64,000 nt of DNA. It comes from Polyangium jinanense. Its GTDB lineage: Bacteria > Myxococcota > Polyangia > Polyangiales > Polyangiaceae. A program made the translations under genes and the position numbers. The notes beneath the pieces were generated by a model. That model saw nothing but the letters and a program-made list of their open reading frames with translations, made no database searches and was not told the origin of the DNA. The stretch is taken from NCBI RefSeq assembly GCF_028435365.1, contig NZ_JAGTJJ010000001.1, forward strand, positions 1,116,001 to 1,180,000, given 5' to 3'. This document shows, one piece after another, positions 54,574-64,000 of this stretch (position 1 is its first letter; the number at the start of each line of letters is the position of its first letter).

Positions 54574-56253
54574 GTGCGACGACCCGGACCCGAATTCGGG
54601 CCGCGAAGGAGCCGTGTTCACGGCGTCCCGCTGGCCCTCCTCGCCGCGGCGCTCTGTGCCTCCCCGTCTCTCGCGGCAGCGCAAACCGAGCCCACCGCCG
54701 AACCGAAGCCTGCCGCGTCCGAAGGCGCGCCGCCGCTGCCCGATGCGCCGCCGCCGCCCGCGGCAGAAGCGGGCAAGCAGGCGGATCCGCCCCCCGCGAA
54801 CGACGGCGCAAAGGAGCAAAGGCGCCCCGACGCAGGCGACGTGAAGCCCGCCGAGCCCAAGGCGGAGCCGCCGAAAACGGCCGAGGCGCCCAAAGCGGCC
54901 GAACCTCCGCCGCCGGAGAGCGGGTTTTTCCTGGGCTCGTACGGCCGCGTCGGTGCGGCCACCGATTTCCGAAAGCGCCCCGGTCGCGACGCCGACATCG
55001 TCGCGCGTGGATCGCGCCTCGACGAATCACCTTATTTCGAGCTCGACGTCCAGCGCCAGGATTACTGGAAAGCCACGGGCACGACGACGCGGGCCGTCAT
55101 CACGCTCGGCACCTCGGCGCCGCTCTTTCATTACAATGCGGACTTCAACATCCGCATGGCGGTCCGGAACCTGTTCCTCCAGGCGAACAACATCGTCACG
55201 AAGGGCCTCTCGGCCTGGGTCGGCTCGCGCATGTACCGCGGCGACGACGCCTACCTCATCGATTACTGGCCCCTCGACAACCTGAACACGATGGGCGGCG
55301 GCCTGCGCTACGATTTCGCGAACGGCCGCACCTTCATCGCCTGGCACGCCGGCCTGAACCAGCCGCGCACGGGTTTCTTCAGCCAAACCGTGACGCGCAC
55401 GCCGGCCTTGAACCAGGTCGGCGCGACGAACGTCAACATCCTCGACCGGCAGAAGTTTATCACGAGCCTGAAGGCGAGCCATGTCGTCAAGGTCGGGGAG
55501 ACGGCCGGCGTGAAGGCGGTCTTTTACGGCGAGCTCCACGACATCCCCTCGGGCCAGCGCGAGACCGAGGTCAAGGGCACGTTCCAGACCATGCCGGCCG
55601 ATTTCGGGTACGTGGTCGGCGCGCAATTCGGCGCGTTCACGGGGCGCGACGCCTCGCACGTGAACCTGTTCATCCGGTATGCGGGCGGCGCCGCGGCGTA
55701 CGGCGAGTTCGGCACGCCGTTCCAGCTCGCGCCGGACCGCACCTCGGCGGGCGCGCGCGAGCTCTGGATCACCCTGAGCGGTAACTGGGAAACAGGCCCG
55801 CTCGGGCTCATGGCGGCCGGTTATTTCCGGAGTTTTCGGGATGCGAGCACGTCCCTCGACTACAACGACGTCGACGAGGGCATCATCATGGCCCGTCCCC
55901 ATTTCTTCCTCACGGAGTGGGGCGGCATCGCGACGGAGATCTCCTACCAGGCGCAGCAGCGCGGCGTGCGGTACCAGCCGCCGACGCCGCCGGGCCAGCC
56001 CATTCCGGCGCCCACGAACGATCCGGTCATGGGTGGCCTCTTCCGCATCGGCCTCGTGCCTTTCCTGAATCCCGCCGGCAAGGGCAGCTACAGCCGCCCG
56101 CAGCTCCGCCTGATTTATCTCCTCACGCACCGCGACGAGGGGGCGCGCTCGATGTACCCGAAGGACGACGTGTTCAGCCTGCGGGAATGGGAGCATTTCT
56201 TCGGCGTCGGGGTCGAGTGGTGGTTCAACGCGCAGACGACCTACGGTGGATGA
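54574..56253 (+). CDS. Outer-membrane carbohydrate porin (maltoporin-like)
   Basis: A 559-aa protein with a signal peptide (VPLALLAAALCASPSLAAAQ), a long Pro/Ala/Lys-rich linker (about 45-135) and a beta-barrel domain with repeated amphipathic strands (GSYGRVGAATDF, LDVQRQDYW, INRMAVRNLFLQ-type) ending in VEWWFNAQTTYGG. It resembles LamB-like or related carbohydrate porins. GTG 54574 is the assumed start; GTG 54517 and GTG 54613 are possible. The amylase gene starts 26 bp after its stop, so uptake and breakdown of alpha-glucans appear coupled. Confidence 0.78.
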   Translation: MRRPGPEFGPRRSRVHGVPLALLAAALCASPSLAAAQTEPTAEPKPAASEGAPPLPDAPPPPAAEAGKQADPPPANDGAKEQRRPDAGDVKPAEPKAEPPKTAEAPKAAEPPPPESGFFLGSYGRVGAATDFRKRPGRDADIVARGSRLDESPYFELDVQRQDYWKATGTTTRAVITLGTSAPLFHYNADFNIRMAVRNLFLQANNIVTKGLSAWVGSRMYRGDDAYLIDYWPLDNLNTMGGGLRYDFANGRTFIAWHAGLNQPRTGFFSQTVTRTPALNQVGATNVNILDRQKFITSLKASHVVKVGETAGVKAVFYGELHDIPSGQRETEVKGTFQTMPADFGYVVGAQFGAFTGRDASHVNLFIRYAGGAAAYGEFGTPFQLAPDRTSAGARELWITLSGNWETGPLGLMAAGYFRSFRDASTSLDYNDVDEGIIMARPHFFLTEWGGIATEISYQAQQRGVRYQPPTPPGQPIPAPTNDPVMGGLFRIGLVPFLNPAGKGSYSRPQLRLIYLLTHRDEGARSMYPKDDVFSLREWEHFFGVGVEWWFNAQTTYGG

Positions 56254-56278
56254 CATGAAAGCGAATCGAAGGAGCCTC

Positions 56279-58210
56279 ATGAATCGAGCGCGTTCATCGG
56301 CCGCAATCCTCGGCCTCGTCGTCTCCGGACTCGCGACGAGCGGCTGCATGGAGTTCGAGGACCCGCCGGAGGTCGAGCTCAAGACGAACGTCGTCGACTG
56401 GCGCGAGGAGATCATCTACCAGATCCTCGTCGACCGGTTCGCCGACGGCGACTGGGGAAACAATTTTGCCGTCTACCCGTCGGCGCCCGGCAAATGGCAC
56501 GGCGGCGATTGGAAGGGGCTCGAAGAGCGGCTCGATTACCTCGACGAGCTCGGCGTCACCACGCTGTGGATTTCACCCGTCGTGAAGAACGTCTACACGG
56601 ACGCCGGATTCGACGCATACCACGGCTACTGGGCGCAGGACCTCACCCAGCCCGCCCCGCAGTTCGGTGACCTCGCGGCGCTCCAGAGCCTCGTGAAGGC
56701 GGCGCATGGCCGCAACATCAAGGTCATCCTGGACATCGTCACGAACCACATGGGGCAGCTCTTCTTCTACGACATCAACGGCAATGGGCAGGCGGACGAC
56801 CCGCTCAACCAATCCGTGCCCGGCACGCCGAACGTCCTCAAGGAGAACGAGTACGACCCGACCTACGACGTCCGCGGCGTGCAGGCGGAGACCTCCCTCG
56901 GGGAATCGGGCCTCGCGCCGATCATCTTCGCGCACGACCCGGCGTCGAACCACATGCCGCCGTTCCCGGAGATCCTGCAAAACCCCCTCGCCTACAACCG
57001 CAAGGGCCGCACGTACAATTTCGACGACCCCGATCAGCTCGTGCGCGGCGACTTCCCGGGCGGATTGAAGGACGTCAACACGGAGCTCTGCCCGATCCGC
57101 GACGCGATGGTCGACGCCTACACGCGCTGGATCGAGCTCACCGACATCGACGGCTTCCGCATCGACACGGTCAAGCACGTCGAAAACGGCTTCTGGCGGC
57201 ATTTCACGCAGAAGGTGCGGCAGCGCCTGGCCGCGAAGGGCAAGACGAACTTCTTCATGTTCGGCGAGGCGTTCGACGGCCGCGATCAGCTCGTCGGTTC
57301 GTTCACGAAAAACGGAAACGACGCCCCGCCGCCGGCCGACGAGCTCGCCACGGACAACCAGTGCGTGACGGACGGCGTCCCGCTGACGGCGGACATGCTC
57401 GACAGCGTGTTCTACTTCCCGCAGCAATTCCAGGTCATCCGCGACGTCTTCCGTTATCGCGGGCCCACCTCGAACATCCAGAAGCTCTGGGCCGATCGCG
57501 TCGTCAATTACGGCGCGACGCCGGCGCAGGGCGGCGCGGTGAACGCGGCGGGCCAGGGCGTCTCCCCGCAAAAGCTGCTCGTCAACTTCCTCGACAACCA
57601 CGACGTGCCCCGCTTCCTCTTCACGGGCGCGGGCATGTACCCCGAGGATCCGACCTTCGGCACGCCGCTCTCGCTCGAGACGCGCCGAAAGATGCTGCAC
57701 AACGCATTGCTCTTCCTCTTCACCGAGGAGGGCATTCCCTGCGTGTATTACGGCACCGAGCAGGATTTCCAGGGCGGCAACGACCCCGGCAATCGCGAGG
57801 ACCTCTGGACGTCCGGCTACAACATGGGGGCGCCCACGTTCCAGTGGATTCGCCGCCTCTCGGAGATCCGGCGCAAGTACCCCGCCCTGAGCAAGGGCGA
57901 CCTCCAGATCCTCTGGGCCAGCGATCGCACGGGCCCGAGTGATCCCGACGCGAATGTCTTCGCGTTCGAGCGCACGGGCGGCGACGCGGGCGACTCTTAT
58001 GCGATCGTCGTGATCAACGCGAACATCGAGAAGGAAGGCTCGCCCGAATTCGGCGGCCAGCCCATGCAGGTCGGCGCCGCGCCCGGCACGGTGCTCGTCG
58101 ACGTGCTCAATGAGGGCGGACAAACCTACACCGTCACGAACGACGGCCGCCTTTCCATACAACTGCCGCCTTCGAGCGGCGCCGTCCTCGTCCCCGAGTC
58201 CCAGCGCTAG
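56279..58210 (+). CDS. GH13 alpha-amylase lipoprotein
   Basis: A 643-aa lipoprotein. ATG 56279 has AAGGAG five bases upstream and gives a lipoprotein signal (lipobox TSGC, Cys23); ATG 56255 is possible. GH13 motifs: VILDIVTNHMG, the nucleophile D296 in DGFRIDTVKH, the acid/base Glu330 in FGEAFDG, and the transition-state Asp442 in FLDNHDVPRF. It should cut starch-like polymers at the cell surface into oligosaccharides for the porin and transporter encoded next to it. Confidence 0.92.
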   Translation: MNRARSSAAILGLVVSGLATSGCMEFEDPPEVELKTNVVDWREEIIYQILVDRFADGDWGNNFAVYPSAPGKWHGGDWKGLEERLDYLDELGVTTLWISPVVKNVYTDAGFDAYHGYWAQDLTQPAPQFGDLAALQSLVKAAHGRNIKVILDIVTNHMGQLFFYDINGNGQADDPLNQSVPGTPNVLKENEYDPTYDVRGVQAETSLGESGLAPIIFAHDPASNHMPPFPEILQNPLAYNRKGRTYNFDDPDQLVRGDFPGGLKDVNTELCPIRDAMVDAYTRWIELTDIDGFRIDTVKHVENGFWRHFTQKVRQRLAAKGKTNFFMFGEAFDGRDQLVGSFTKNGNDAPPPADELATDNQCVTDGVPLTADMLDSVFYFPQQFQVIRDVFRYRGPTSNIQKLWADRVVNYGATPAQGGAVNAAGQGVSPQKLLVNFLDNHDVPRFLFTGAGMYPEDPTFGTPLSLETRRKMLHNALLFLFTEEGIPCVYYGTEQDFQGGNDPGNREDLWTSGYNMGAPTFQWIRRLSEIRRKYPALSKGDLQILWASDRTGPSDPDANVFAFERTGGDAGDSYAIVVINANIEKEGSPEFGGQPMQVGAAPGTVLVDVLNEGGQTYTVTNDGRLSIQLPPSSGAVLVPESQR

Positions 58211-58227
58211 CCCCGGAGCTCCCCACG

Positions 58228-59307
<1,080 letters not shown>

Positions 59308-59311
59308 AAGC

Positions 59312-61573
59312 GTGAAATCGACCGAGCGGCGACCGTTCCGCGGGTTCTGGGCCTTCGCACTGCTGTTCGTGGTCGTCTTTTTCGCGCCCGCGGCCCGGGC
59401 CGAGCCGATCCGGCTCTGGCACGCGCAACGCGGCGACGAGCAAAAGGCGCTCGAAGAGATCGTCGCCCGCTTTCAGGGCGAGCGCGTCGAATTGCTCGCG
59501 CTCCCCTCGGACGCCTTCAAATCCAAGGTCTCCGCCGCCGTCCAGTTCGGCGAGGGGCCGGACCTCTTCGTCGACGCGCACGACAAGCTCGGTGATTACG
59601 ACGGCCGCAAGGTCGTCGCGCCCGTGGGCGACGCGCTCGACCGAAACGCGTTCGCCGGCCCCACGCTCGCCGCCGTCTCGCTCCACGGCGAGCCGTATGG
59701 CGTTCCGATCACGCAGAAGAGCATCGCTCTTTACGTGAACACGGACCTCGTCAAGGAAATCCCGGCCGACCTCGAATCGATCGAGGCACTCGCCAAAAAT
59801 CTCCCGGCCGGGGTCGTTCCCCTCGCCTACTACTCGCAGTCGACGTATTACCACGCCGGGTTCGTCCACGCGTTCGGCGGGCTCATGCTGACGCCCGACG
59901 ATCAGTTCGGGTTCGCGGGGCCCGCGGCGGAAAAATCGCTCGATTTCGTCCTCGACCTGCGCGCGAAAAAGGTCGTCGCCGAGGATACCGACGTCTCGGT
60001 CGTCACGAACCTCTTCCGCTCTGGCAAGGCTGCGTTTGCGATCGACGGCCCGTGGCTCGCGACGAGCCTGGCGGAAGCGACCTCGCTCCATTACCGCGTG
60101 GCGCCGCTGCCGCTCATCCGCGCGGCGGGAAAACCCATCCAGCCTTATCTCGGCGTCGAGGCCGTCATGCTCACGCCGAAAGGCGCGACGCGCCCCGAGG
60201 TCCGCGCGCTCGCGCGGCTGCTCGCGAGCCCCGAGGCCACGAAGATCCGCCTCGAACGAGCGCGCACCTTGCCCGCGCGCATCGACGTCCCCTTGCCGCC
60301 GGAGGACGCGTTCCTCGCCGCATTCGCCGAGCAAGCCAGGTCCTCGATTGCGATGCCCTCCTCGCTCGCGATGAACTCCGTGTGGGAGCCTGCGGACCGG
60401 GCCATTCGCAAGGTCCTCCGCCGCGACGCGCTCCCCGCCGCCGCGCTCTCCGAGGCCAAGCGTCGATTCGACGACGTGCGCCGCCCGGCGCCGCCGCCCG
60501 CCTCGCGCACGCCCGGGCTCGTCGTGTTCGGCGCGCTGCTCCTGCTCGGCGCGTTGACGCTCGTCCGGCGCGCGAAGGATCCGGAATTCCGAAAAGATGT
60601 GAAGCGCTCGCTGCCCGCGTACGCGTACGTCGCGCATGCCATGATTGCAGTCGGCGTCCTCGTGGTCTTGCCGCTCGTGCTCGGCGCGCTCACGTCGCTG
60701 CTCGGCGGCTCGATCCAGAATCTGAAAGAGGTCGGCTGGAACAATTACGTCGGGCTCCACAATTTCGTCCAGATCCTCACGGCGCGCGGCAGCCCGCTCC
60801 TCTCGACGGGATCGTTTTACGTGGTCCTGCTCGTCACCGTCCTCTGGACCGTGATCAACGTGTTTTTCCACGTCGCGATCGGCGTCGCGCTCGCGCTCCT
60901 GCTCTCCCGGCCGATGCTGCGGCTGCGCGCGCTCTACCGCGTGCTCCTGATCATCCCCTGGGCCGTGCCGAGCTACGTGACCGCGCTCGCGTGGAAGGGC
61001 ATGTTCCACCGCCAGTTCGGGGCGGTCACGGGGCTCATCCAGGCCCTCAACGAAACCTTCGGCACGAGCCTCGAGCCCATTTCGTGGTTCGCTCGTTTCT
61101 CCACGGCCTTCGCGGCGAACGTGGCGACGAACGTCTGGCTCGGCTTTCCCTTCATGATGGTGGTGACGATCGGCGCGCTCACCGCGGTGCCGGACGACGT
61201 GCTCGAAGCGGCGAAGGTCGACGGCGCGAGCCGCTGGCAAAGGCTCTGGCTCGTCACGCTCCCGATGATCCGGCCGAGCCTCCTGCCTGCCGTGACGATG
61301 GGCGCGGTCTGGACGTTCAACATGTTCAACGTCGTCTTCCTCGTCTCGGGCGGCGAGCCCGACGGGACGACCGAGATCCTCGTCACCGAGGCCTATCGCT
61401 GGGCCTTCACCCGCAATGCGCAATACGGGTACGCCGCGGCGTACGCCGTGCTGATCTTCCTCCTGCTCTTCGGTCGGACCCGGCTCTCGGATTGGCTCGC
61501 GGAGCGGCGCGAGGCGCGCGAAAAGGAGGCCTCGGCGGCGGCGATCGCGAAGGCGGCGGGAGGTGCGGCGTGA
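59312..61573 (+). CDS. Fusion of maltose-type substrate-binding protein and MalF-type permease
   Basis: A 753-aa protein that joins two normally separate subunits. Residues 1-30 are a signal peptide (cut near AARA). Residues 31-395 form an MalE-like binding protein (LWHAQRGDEQKALEEIVARF, YGVPITQKSIALYVNTD, AAFAIDGPWLA). A membrane helix at about 402-418 leads to MalF-type transmembrane helices (about 436-720) with the coupling motif LEAAKVDGAS near 631-640 and the usual MRPSLLPA region. The binding domain is therefore tethered next to its channel. GTG 59312 has GAGG eight bases upstream. The MalG gene starts over its stop codon (GTGA). Confidence 0.9.
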   Translation: MKSTERRPFRGFWAFALLFVVVFFAPAARAEPIRLWHAQRGDEQKALEEIVARFQGERVELLALPSDAFKSKVSAAVQFGEGPDLFVDAHDKLGDYDGRKVVAPVGDALDRNAFAGPTLAAVSLHGEPYGVPITQKSIALYVNTDLVKEIPADLESIEALAKNLPAGVVPLAYYSQSTYYHAGFVHAFGGLMLTPDDQFGFAGPAAEKSLDFVLDLRAKKVVAEDTDVSVVTNLFRSGKAAFAIDGPWLATSLAEATSLHYRVAPLPLIRAAGKPIQPYLGVEAVMLTPKGATRPEVRALARLLASPEATKIRLERARTLPARIDVPLPPEDAFLAAFAEQARSSIAMPSSLAMNSVWEPADRAIRKVLRRDALPAAALSEAKRRFDDVRRPAPPPASRTPGLVVFGALLLLGALTLVRRAKDPEFRKDVKRSLPAYAYVAHAMIAVGVLVVLPLVLGALTSLLGGSIQNLKEVGWNNYVGLHNFVQILTARGSPLLSTGSFYVVLLVTVLWTVINVFFHVAIGVALALLLSRPMLRLRALYRVLLIIPWAVPSYVTALAWKGMFHRQFGAVTGLIQALNETFGTSLEPISWFARFSTAFAANVATNVWLGFPFMMVVTIGALTAVPDDVLEAAKVDGASRWQRLWLVTLPMIRPSLLPAVTMGAVWTFNMFNVVFLVSGGEPDGTTEILVTEAYRWAFTRNAQYGYAAAYAVLIFLLLFGRTRLSDWLAERREAREKEASAAAIAKAAGGAA

Positions 61574-62430
61574 ACAAGAAGCCTCCGTTTCTCGAATCGG
61601 CTGCGTGTCACGTCGTCCTCGTGATTGCGGTGGCGTTCGCGCTCTATCCCGTCCTCTGGGTCGTCGCGCTCGCGTTCTCGGGCACGCAAACGCCTTCGCC
61701 CCGCGTGATTCCCGTTCCGGAGGCGCCGACGCTCGCGCACCTCTCGGCCGTCGTGGGCGCCACGCGCAAGGTCGATGGCGTCGAGACCTGGCTCTTCGGC
61801 CGCCAGCTCGCGAATTCGCTCGTCGTCTCGCTCGCGACGACGCTCGTCGGCGTGCTCATCGCCATTCCGACGGCGTACGCCCTCGCGCGGTTCCGCTTCG
61901 CCGGCAAGGAGTCCGGCGTGCGGGCGCTGCTCGCCACGCAGATGTTCCCGGCCGTGGCGAGCGCGATCCCGCTCTACATGATCCTCAATTACCTGGGCCT
62001 TTTGAACTCGCGGACGGGCCTCGTCGTCTGTTATGCCTCGACGAGCGTGCCTTTTTCGATCTTCCAGCTCCGCGCGGCGTTCGAGGCGATCCCGGTCGAC
62101 CTGGAAGAGGCCGCGATGGTCGACGGCGCCACGCGTTTCTCCGCGTTCGTCCGCGTGGTCTTGCCGGCCGCGCGCCCTGCGATTGCCGTGACCGCGCTCT
62201 TCGCGTTCATGGGCGCCTACAACGAGTTCATCCTTGCCGCGACGCTGCTCGACAAGGAGGAGATGTTCACGCTGCCCGTGATGCTGCAGCGGTTCATCGG
62301 CGAGTACGACGCGCAATGGGAAAAATTCGCCGCGGGCGCGCTCGTCGTGTCGCTCCCGGTGATGGCGCTCTTTTACGTGGCGCAGCGCCATCTCGTCGCA
62401 GGTCTCACGGCAGGTGGCGTGAAGGGGTAG
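61570..62430 (+). CDS. MalG-type ABC transporter permease
   Basis: A 286-aa permease with about six membrane helices. The coupling loop is IPVDLEEAAMVDGATRFSAF. It starts at GTG 61570, overlapping the fusion protein's stop, and pairs with the MalF-like half of that protein. The convergent gene ends 3 bp away. Confidence 0.9.
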   Translation: MNKKPPFLESAACHVVLVIAVAFALYPVLWVVALAFSGTQTPSPRVIPVPEAPTLAHLSAVVGATRKVDGVETWLFGRQLANSLVVSLATTLVGVLIAIPTAYALARFRFAGKESGVRALLATQMFPAVASAIPLYMILNYLGLLNSRTGLVVCYASTSVPFSIFQLRAAFEAIPVDLEEAAMVDGATRFSAFVRVVLPAARPAIAVTALFAFMGAYNEFILAATLLDKEEMFTLPVMLQRFIGEYDAQWEKFAAGALVVSLPVMALFYVAQRHLVAGLTAGGVKG

Positions 62431-62433
62431 TCT

Positions 62434-62961
62434 TTACGGCCTCGACAGCGGGCAAAGGTAGGTGACGCCCGCCCCCACGAGCCCCTCGCCCACGAGATCG
62501 ATTTCCGGCACGTACGAACATTTCTTCCCAGCCTCGTCGGTCAGAATGCTCGCGCGCCGTTCGAGCAGGTTTTCCACCTGCGCCCGCGTGATCGGACCCG
62601 TACTGTCGACGCGCTCGGCAACCTTGACCGTCGGCGCGCCCTGGCAGGAGAGCACGGCCGTCACCGCGAGGTTGGGCTCGACCTTTTGCCCCGCATCGCG
62701 GCCCGCGACGATCGGGCGCACCGTGCCGCGAATGCTGGCGCTGTACCAGCAGCCGTTATCGAGGGCAAACGTGAAAAGCTCGTCGTAGGACCAGTCCGAC
62801 GAAACACTTGGTCCGCCTGGGGGTGGTGGAACCTCGGCCCCTCCGTCGGGCCCGCCTCGCTGCGCCAGGAGCGAGACCGTATCCGCGAGTGCCACGCCGG
62901 AAAGCGGAAGAAGCGCGAATGCAGCGAGTCGACCGAGTCCCGTACCTTTGGACCTGACCAT
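62434..62961 (-). CDS. Small exported protein, function unknown
   Basis: A 175-aa protein. ATG 62961 gives a signal peptide (GRLAAFALLPLSGVALA); the longer frame to 63054 has poor composition. A short Pro/Gly linker is followed by a beta-type domain (CWYSASIRGTVRPIVAGR, AVTAVLSCQGAPTVKVAER) with two or more cysteines. No family recognised. Confidence 0.55.
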   Translation of the reverse strand: MVRSKGTGLGRLAAFALLPLSGVALADTVSLLAQRGGPDGGAEVPPPPGGPSVSSDWSYDELFTFALDNGCWYSASIRGTVRPIVAGRDAGQKVEPNLAVTAVLSCQGAPTVKVAERVDSTGPITRAQVENLLERRASILTDEAGKKCSYVPEIDLVGEGLVGAGVTYLCPLSRP

Positions 62962-63124
62962 ATCCCTCCAGCGGCCCTGCCGGGGGAGCGCGTTTTGCGC
63001 GCGCCCCAGGCAACCGGACCCCTCGTCCCGGAGCGATTGCCAGGATGATGCCAACGGATGCCCGGCGGGCGTCGTCGTCAGGGCTTGCGGGCGCGCTCGC
63101 GAAAATGGCGTCGAACGCGGAGAG

Positions 63125-64000
63125 TCAGAAAATCCAGACCGGCCGCGCGATCGTGATCGGCTGCACGCCCGCCTTCGTGCCGAGGAGGCGATGATCCGGA
63201 TCGAGCGTGACGGTGACGACCGCCTCGGAGAACGGGACCTGCATCGTGGCCGTGGCGTTCTGGGGAGCGAGGCCGAAATCGACGTTGACGCGCGCCGTCT
63301 CCGTCGCGCCCTTCACCTCGACCTCGACGACGCAGGGGAAGAGTTTTCCGGCGGGGTTTTGCTGTGTGACCGTGATCGTGGCCAGGCCGTCGAGCTGCGT
63401 CGCCGAGACGTCGAACGTGGGCCAGACCGGCGCGCCTTTGCCGAAGACCCACGCGTCGAAATAAACGTCGAGGTCCTGCCCGGACGCAGCTTCGAGCGCG
63501 TCCTTGAGCTCCGCCACGCTGCGACCCCCCGATTTCGAGAGGAAGTCCGCGATGCCCGCGAGCACCGCATTCTTGCCGATGAGCGGTTCGAGCTGGAGGT
63601 AAAGCACCATCGGCCCGGGGCCATACACGTCCCCGTAAAAGTCCTGCACCTCGGGCGCGGGCTCGTCCATGGGGCGGGGCCAATGCGTGGAGAACGGCGA
63701 GACGCCATCCCAGTAGGCGCGCGTCGCCGCCGCCTCGCCCTCGGGACGCGCCAGCTCCTCGAAGACGTAAGCGAGATACTCCGCCGTCGCCTCCTTCCAG
63801 ACGAAATCGGTCGCGGACGCGAGCGTCGTGTGGTCGCCGGCCCATTGATGGACGATCTCGTGCATGAGCACGTGCATCGGGGCGTCGGCGTAATCGGTCT
63901 GGAGTTTGTCGAGCTGCTCCTGCAAGACGATGTTGCCCGGGTGCTCGAAGCCGAGCCATGCCGTCGGCCCGCCCGCGATGCGCAGCTCCTTGCCATACGG
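63125..64000 (-). CDS. M1-family aminopeptidase-like protein, C-terminal part (cut by the window edge)
   Basis: The visible 292 residues contain HEIVHQWAGDHTT and KEATAEYLAYVFEE, the HExxH-18x-E zinc site of M1 peptidases, followed by a helical region and a C-terminal beta domain (ITVTQQNPAGKLF). The upstream open frame starts beyond base 64000, so the N terminus and any signal peptide are outside. M1 peptidases remove N-terminal residues from peptides; a secreted role is usual in myxobacteria. Confidence 0.85.
   Translation of the reverse strand, partial: PYGKELRIAGGPTAWLGFEHPGNIVLQEQLDKLQTDYADAPMHVLMHEIVHQWAGDHTTLASATDFVWKEATAEYLAYVFEELARPEGEAAATRAYWDGVSPFSTHWPRPMDEPAPEVQDFYGDVYGPGPMVLYLQLEPLIGKNAVLAGIADFLSKSGGRSVAELKDALEAASGQDLDVYFDAWVFGKGAPVWPTFDVSATQLDGLATITVTQQNPAGKLFPCVVEVEVKGATETARVNVDFGLAPQNATATMQVPFSEAVVTVTLDPDHRLLGTKAGVQPITIARPVWIF

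Overview
The window is very GC-rich and almost fully coding, with strong G/C at third codon positions. Several features together point to a myxobacterium, probably of the Polyangiales/Sorangiineae: an Hanks-type Ser/Thr kinase with a membrane tether, an FHA-domain sigma-54 activator, many lipoproteins with Gly/Ser spacers behind the lipid-anchored cysteine, MopE-type calcium-motif repeats, and one-component PAS/GAF histidine kinases. This taxonomic call is inferred from gene content only; there is no rRNA in the window.

Layout. 1-12.3 kb: three sensor kinases (the first frameshifted and cut by the window edge), a PQ-loop membrane protein, a DUF2169 protein, an operon of two exported tail-collar-like proteins coupled to an orphan adenine methyltransferase, and an SGNH lipoprotein. 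12.4-22 kb: a minus-strand block of exported proteins (DUF3604, a small lipoprotein, a MopE-repeat/beta-helix protein, a TPR-like protein) behind a Ser/Thr kinase and a sigma-54 activator. 22-29.3 kb: a heme-oxygenase-fold protein behind a sigma-54-type promoter, a VIT/VWA protein, a helical-repeat protein and an old-yellow-enzyme homologue.

29.3-37.7 kb is the accessory core. A 6.0-kb integrative element (integrase, two small DNA-binding-type proteins, a sigma-factor-like protein, other small genes) lies between two copies of a 21-bp core. Right next to it is a 2.06-kb cassette bounded by an 89-bp direct repeat that duplicates the promoter and first codons of a vanW-like gene. The cassette encodes an unknown 145-aa protein, a papain/C39-like cysteine protease, a trypsin-like serine protease and a 42-aa product. 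This two-protease cassette is the best candidate here for an undescribed system.

37.6-54.5 kb: the vanW-like gene, unknown proteins, a three-gene unknown operon in which two proteins end in L7/L12-like tails, a 43-bp tandem repeat, a PAS-STAS protein, a short run that looks like integron cassettes with attC-like sites and no integrase, a cyclase-family hydrolase, an integrase remnant, and a BtpA-like protein overlapping a membrane glycosyltransferase. 54.5-62.4 kb: a coherent alpha-glucan uptake operon of outer-membrane porin, GH13 lipoprotein amylase, MalK-type ATPase, a MalE-MalF fusion and MalG. The window ends with a small exported protein and the C-terminal part of an M1 peptidase.

Start codons are assigned from ribosome-binding-site-like sequence, overlaps and signal peptides; functions come from motifs read by eye without any database search.
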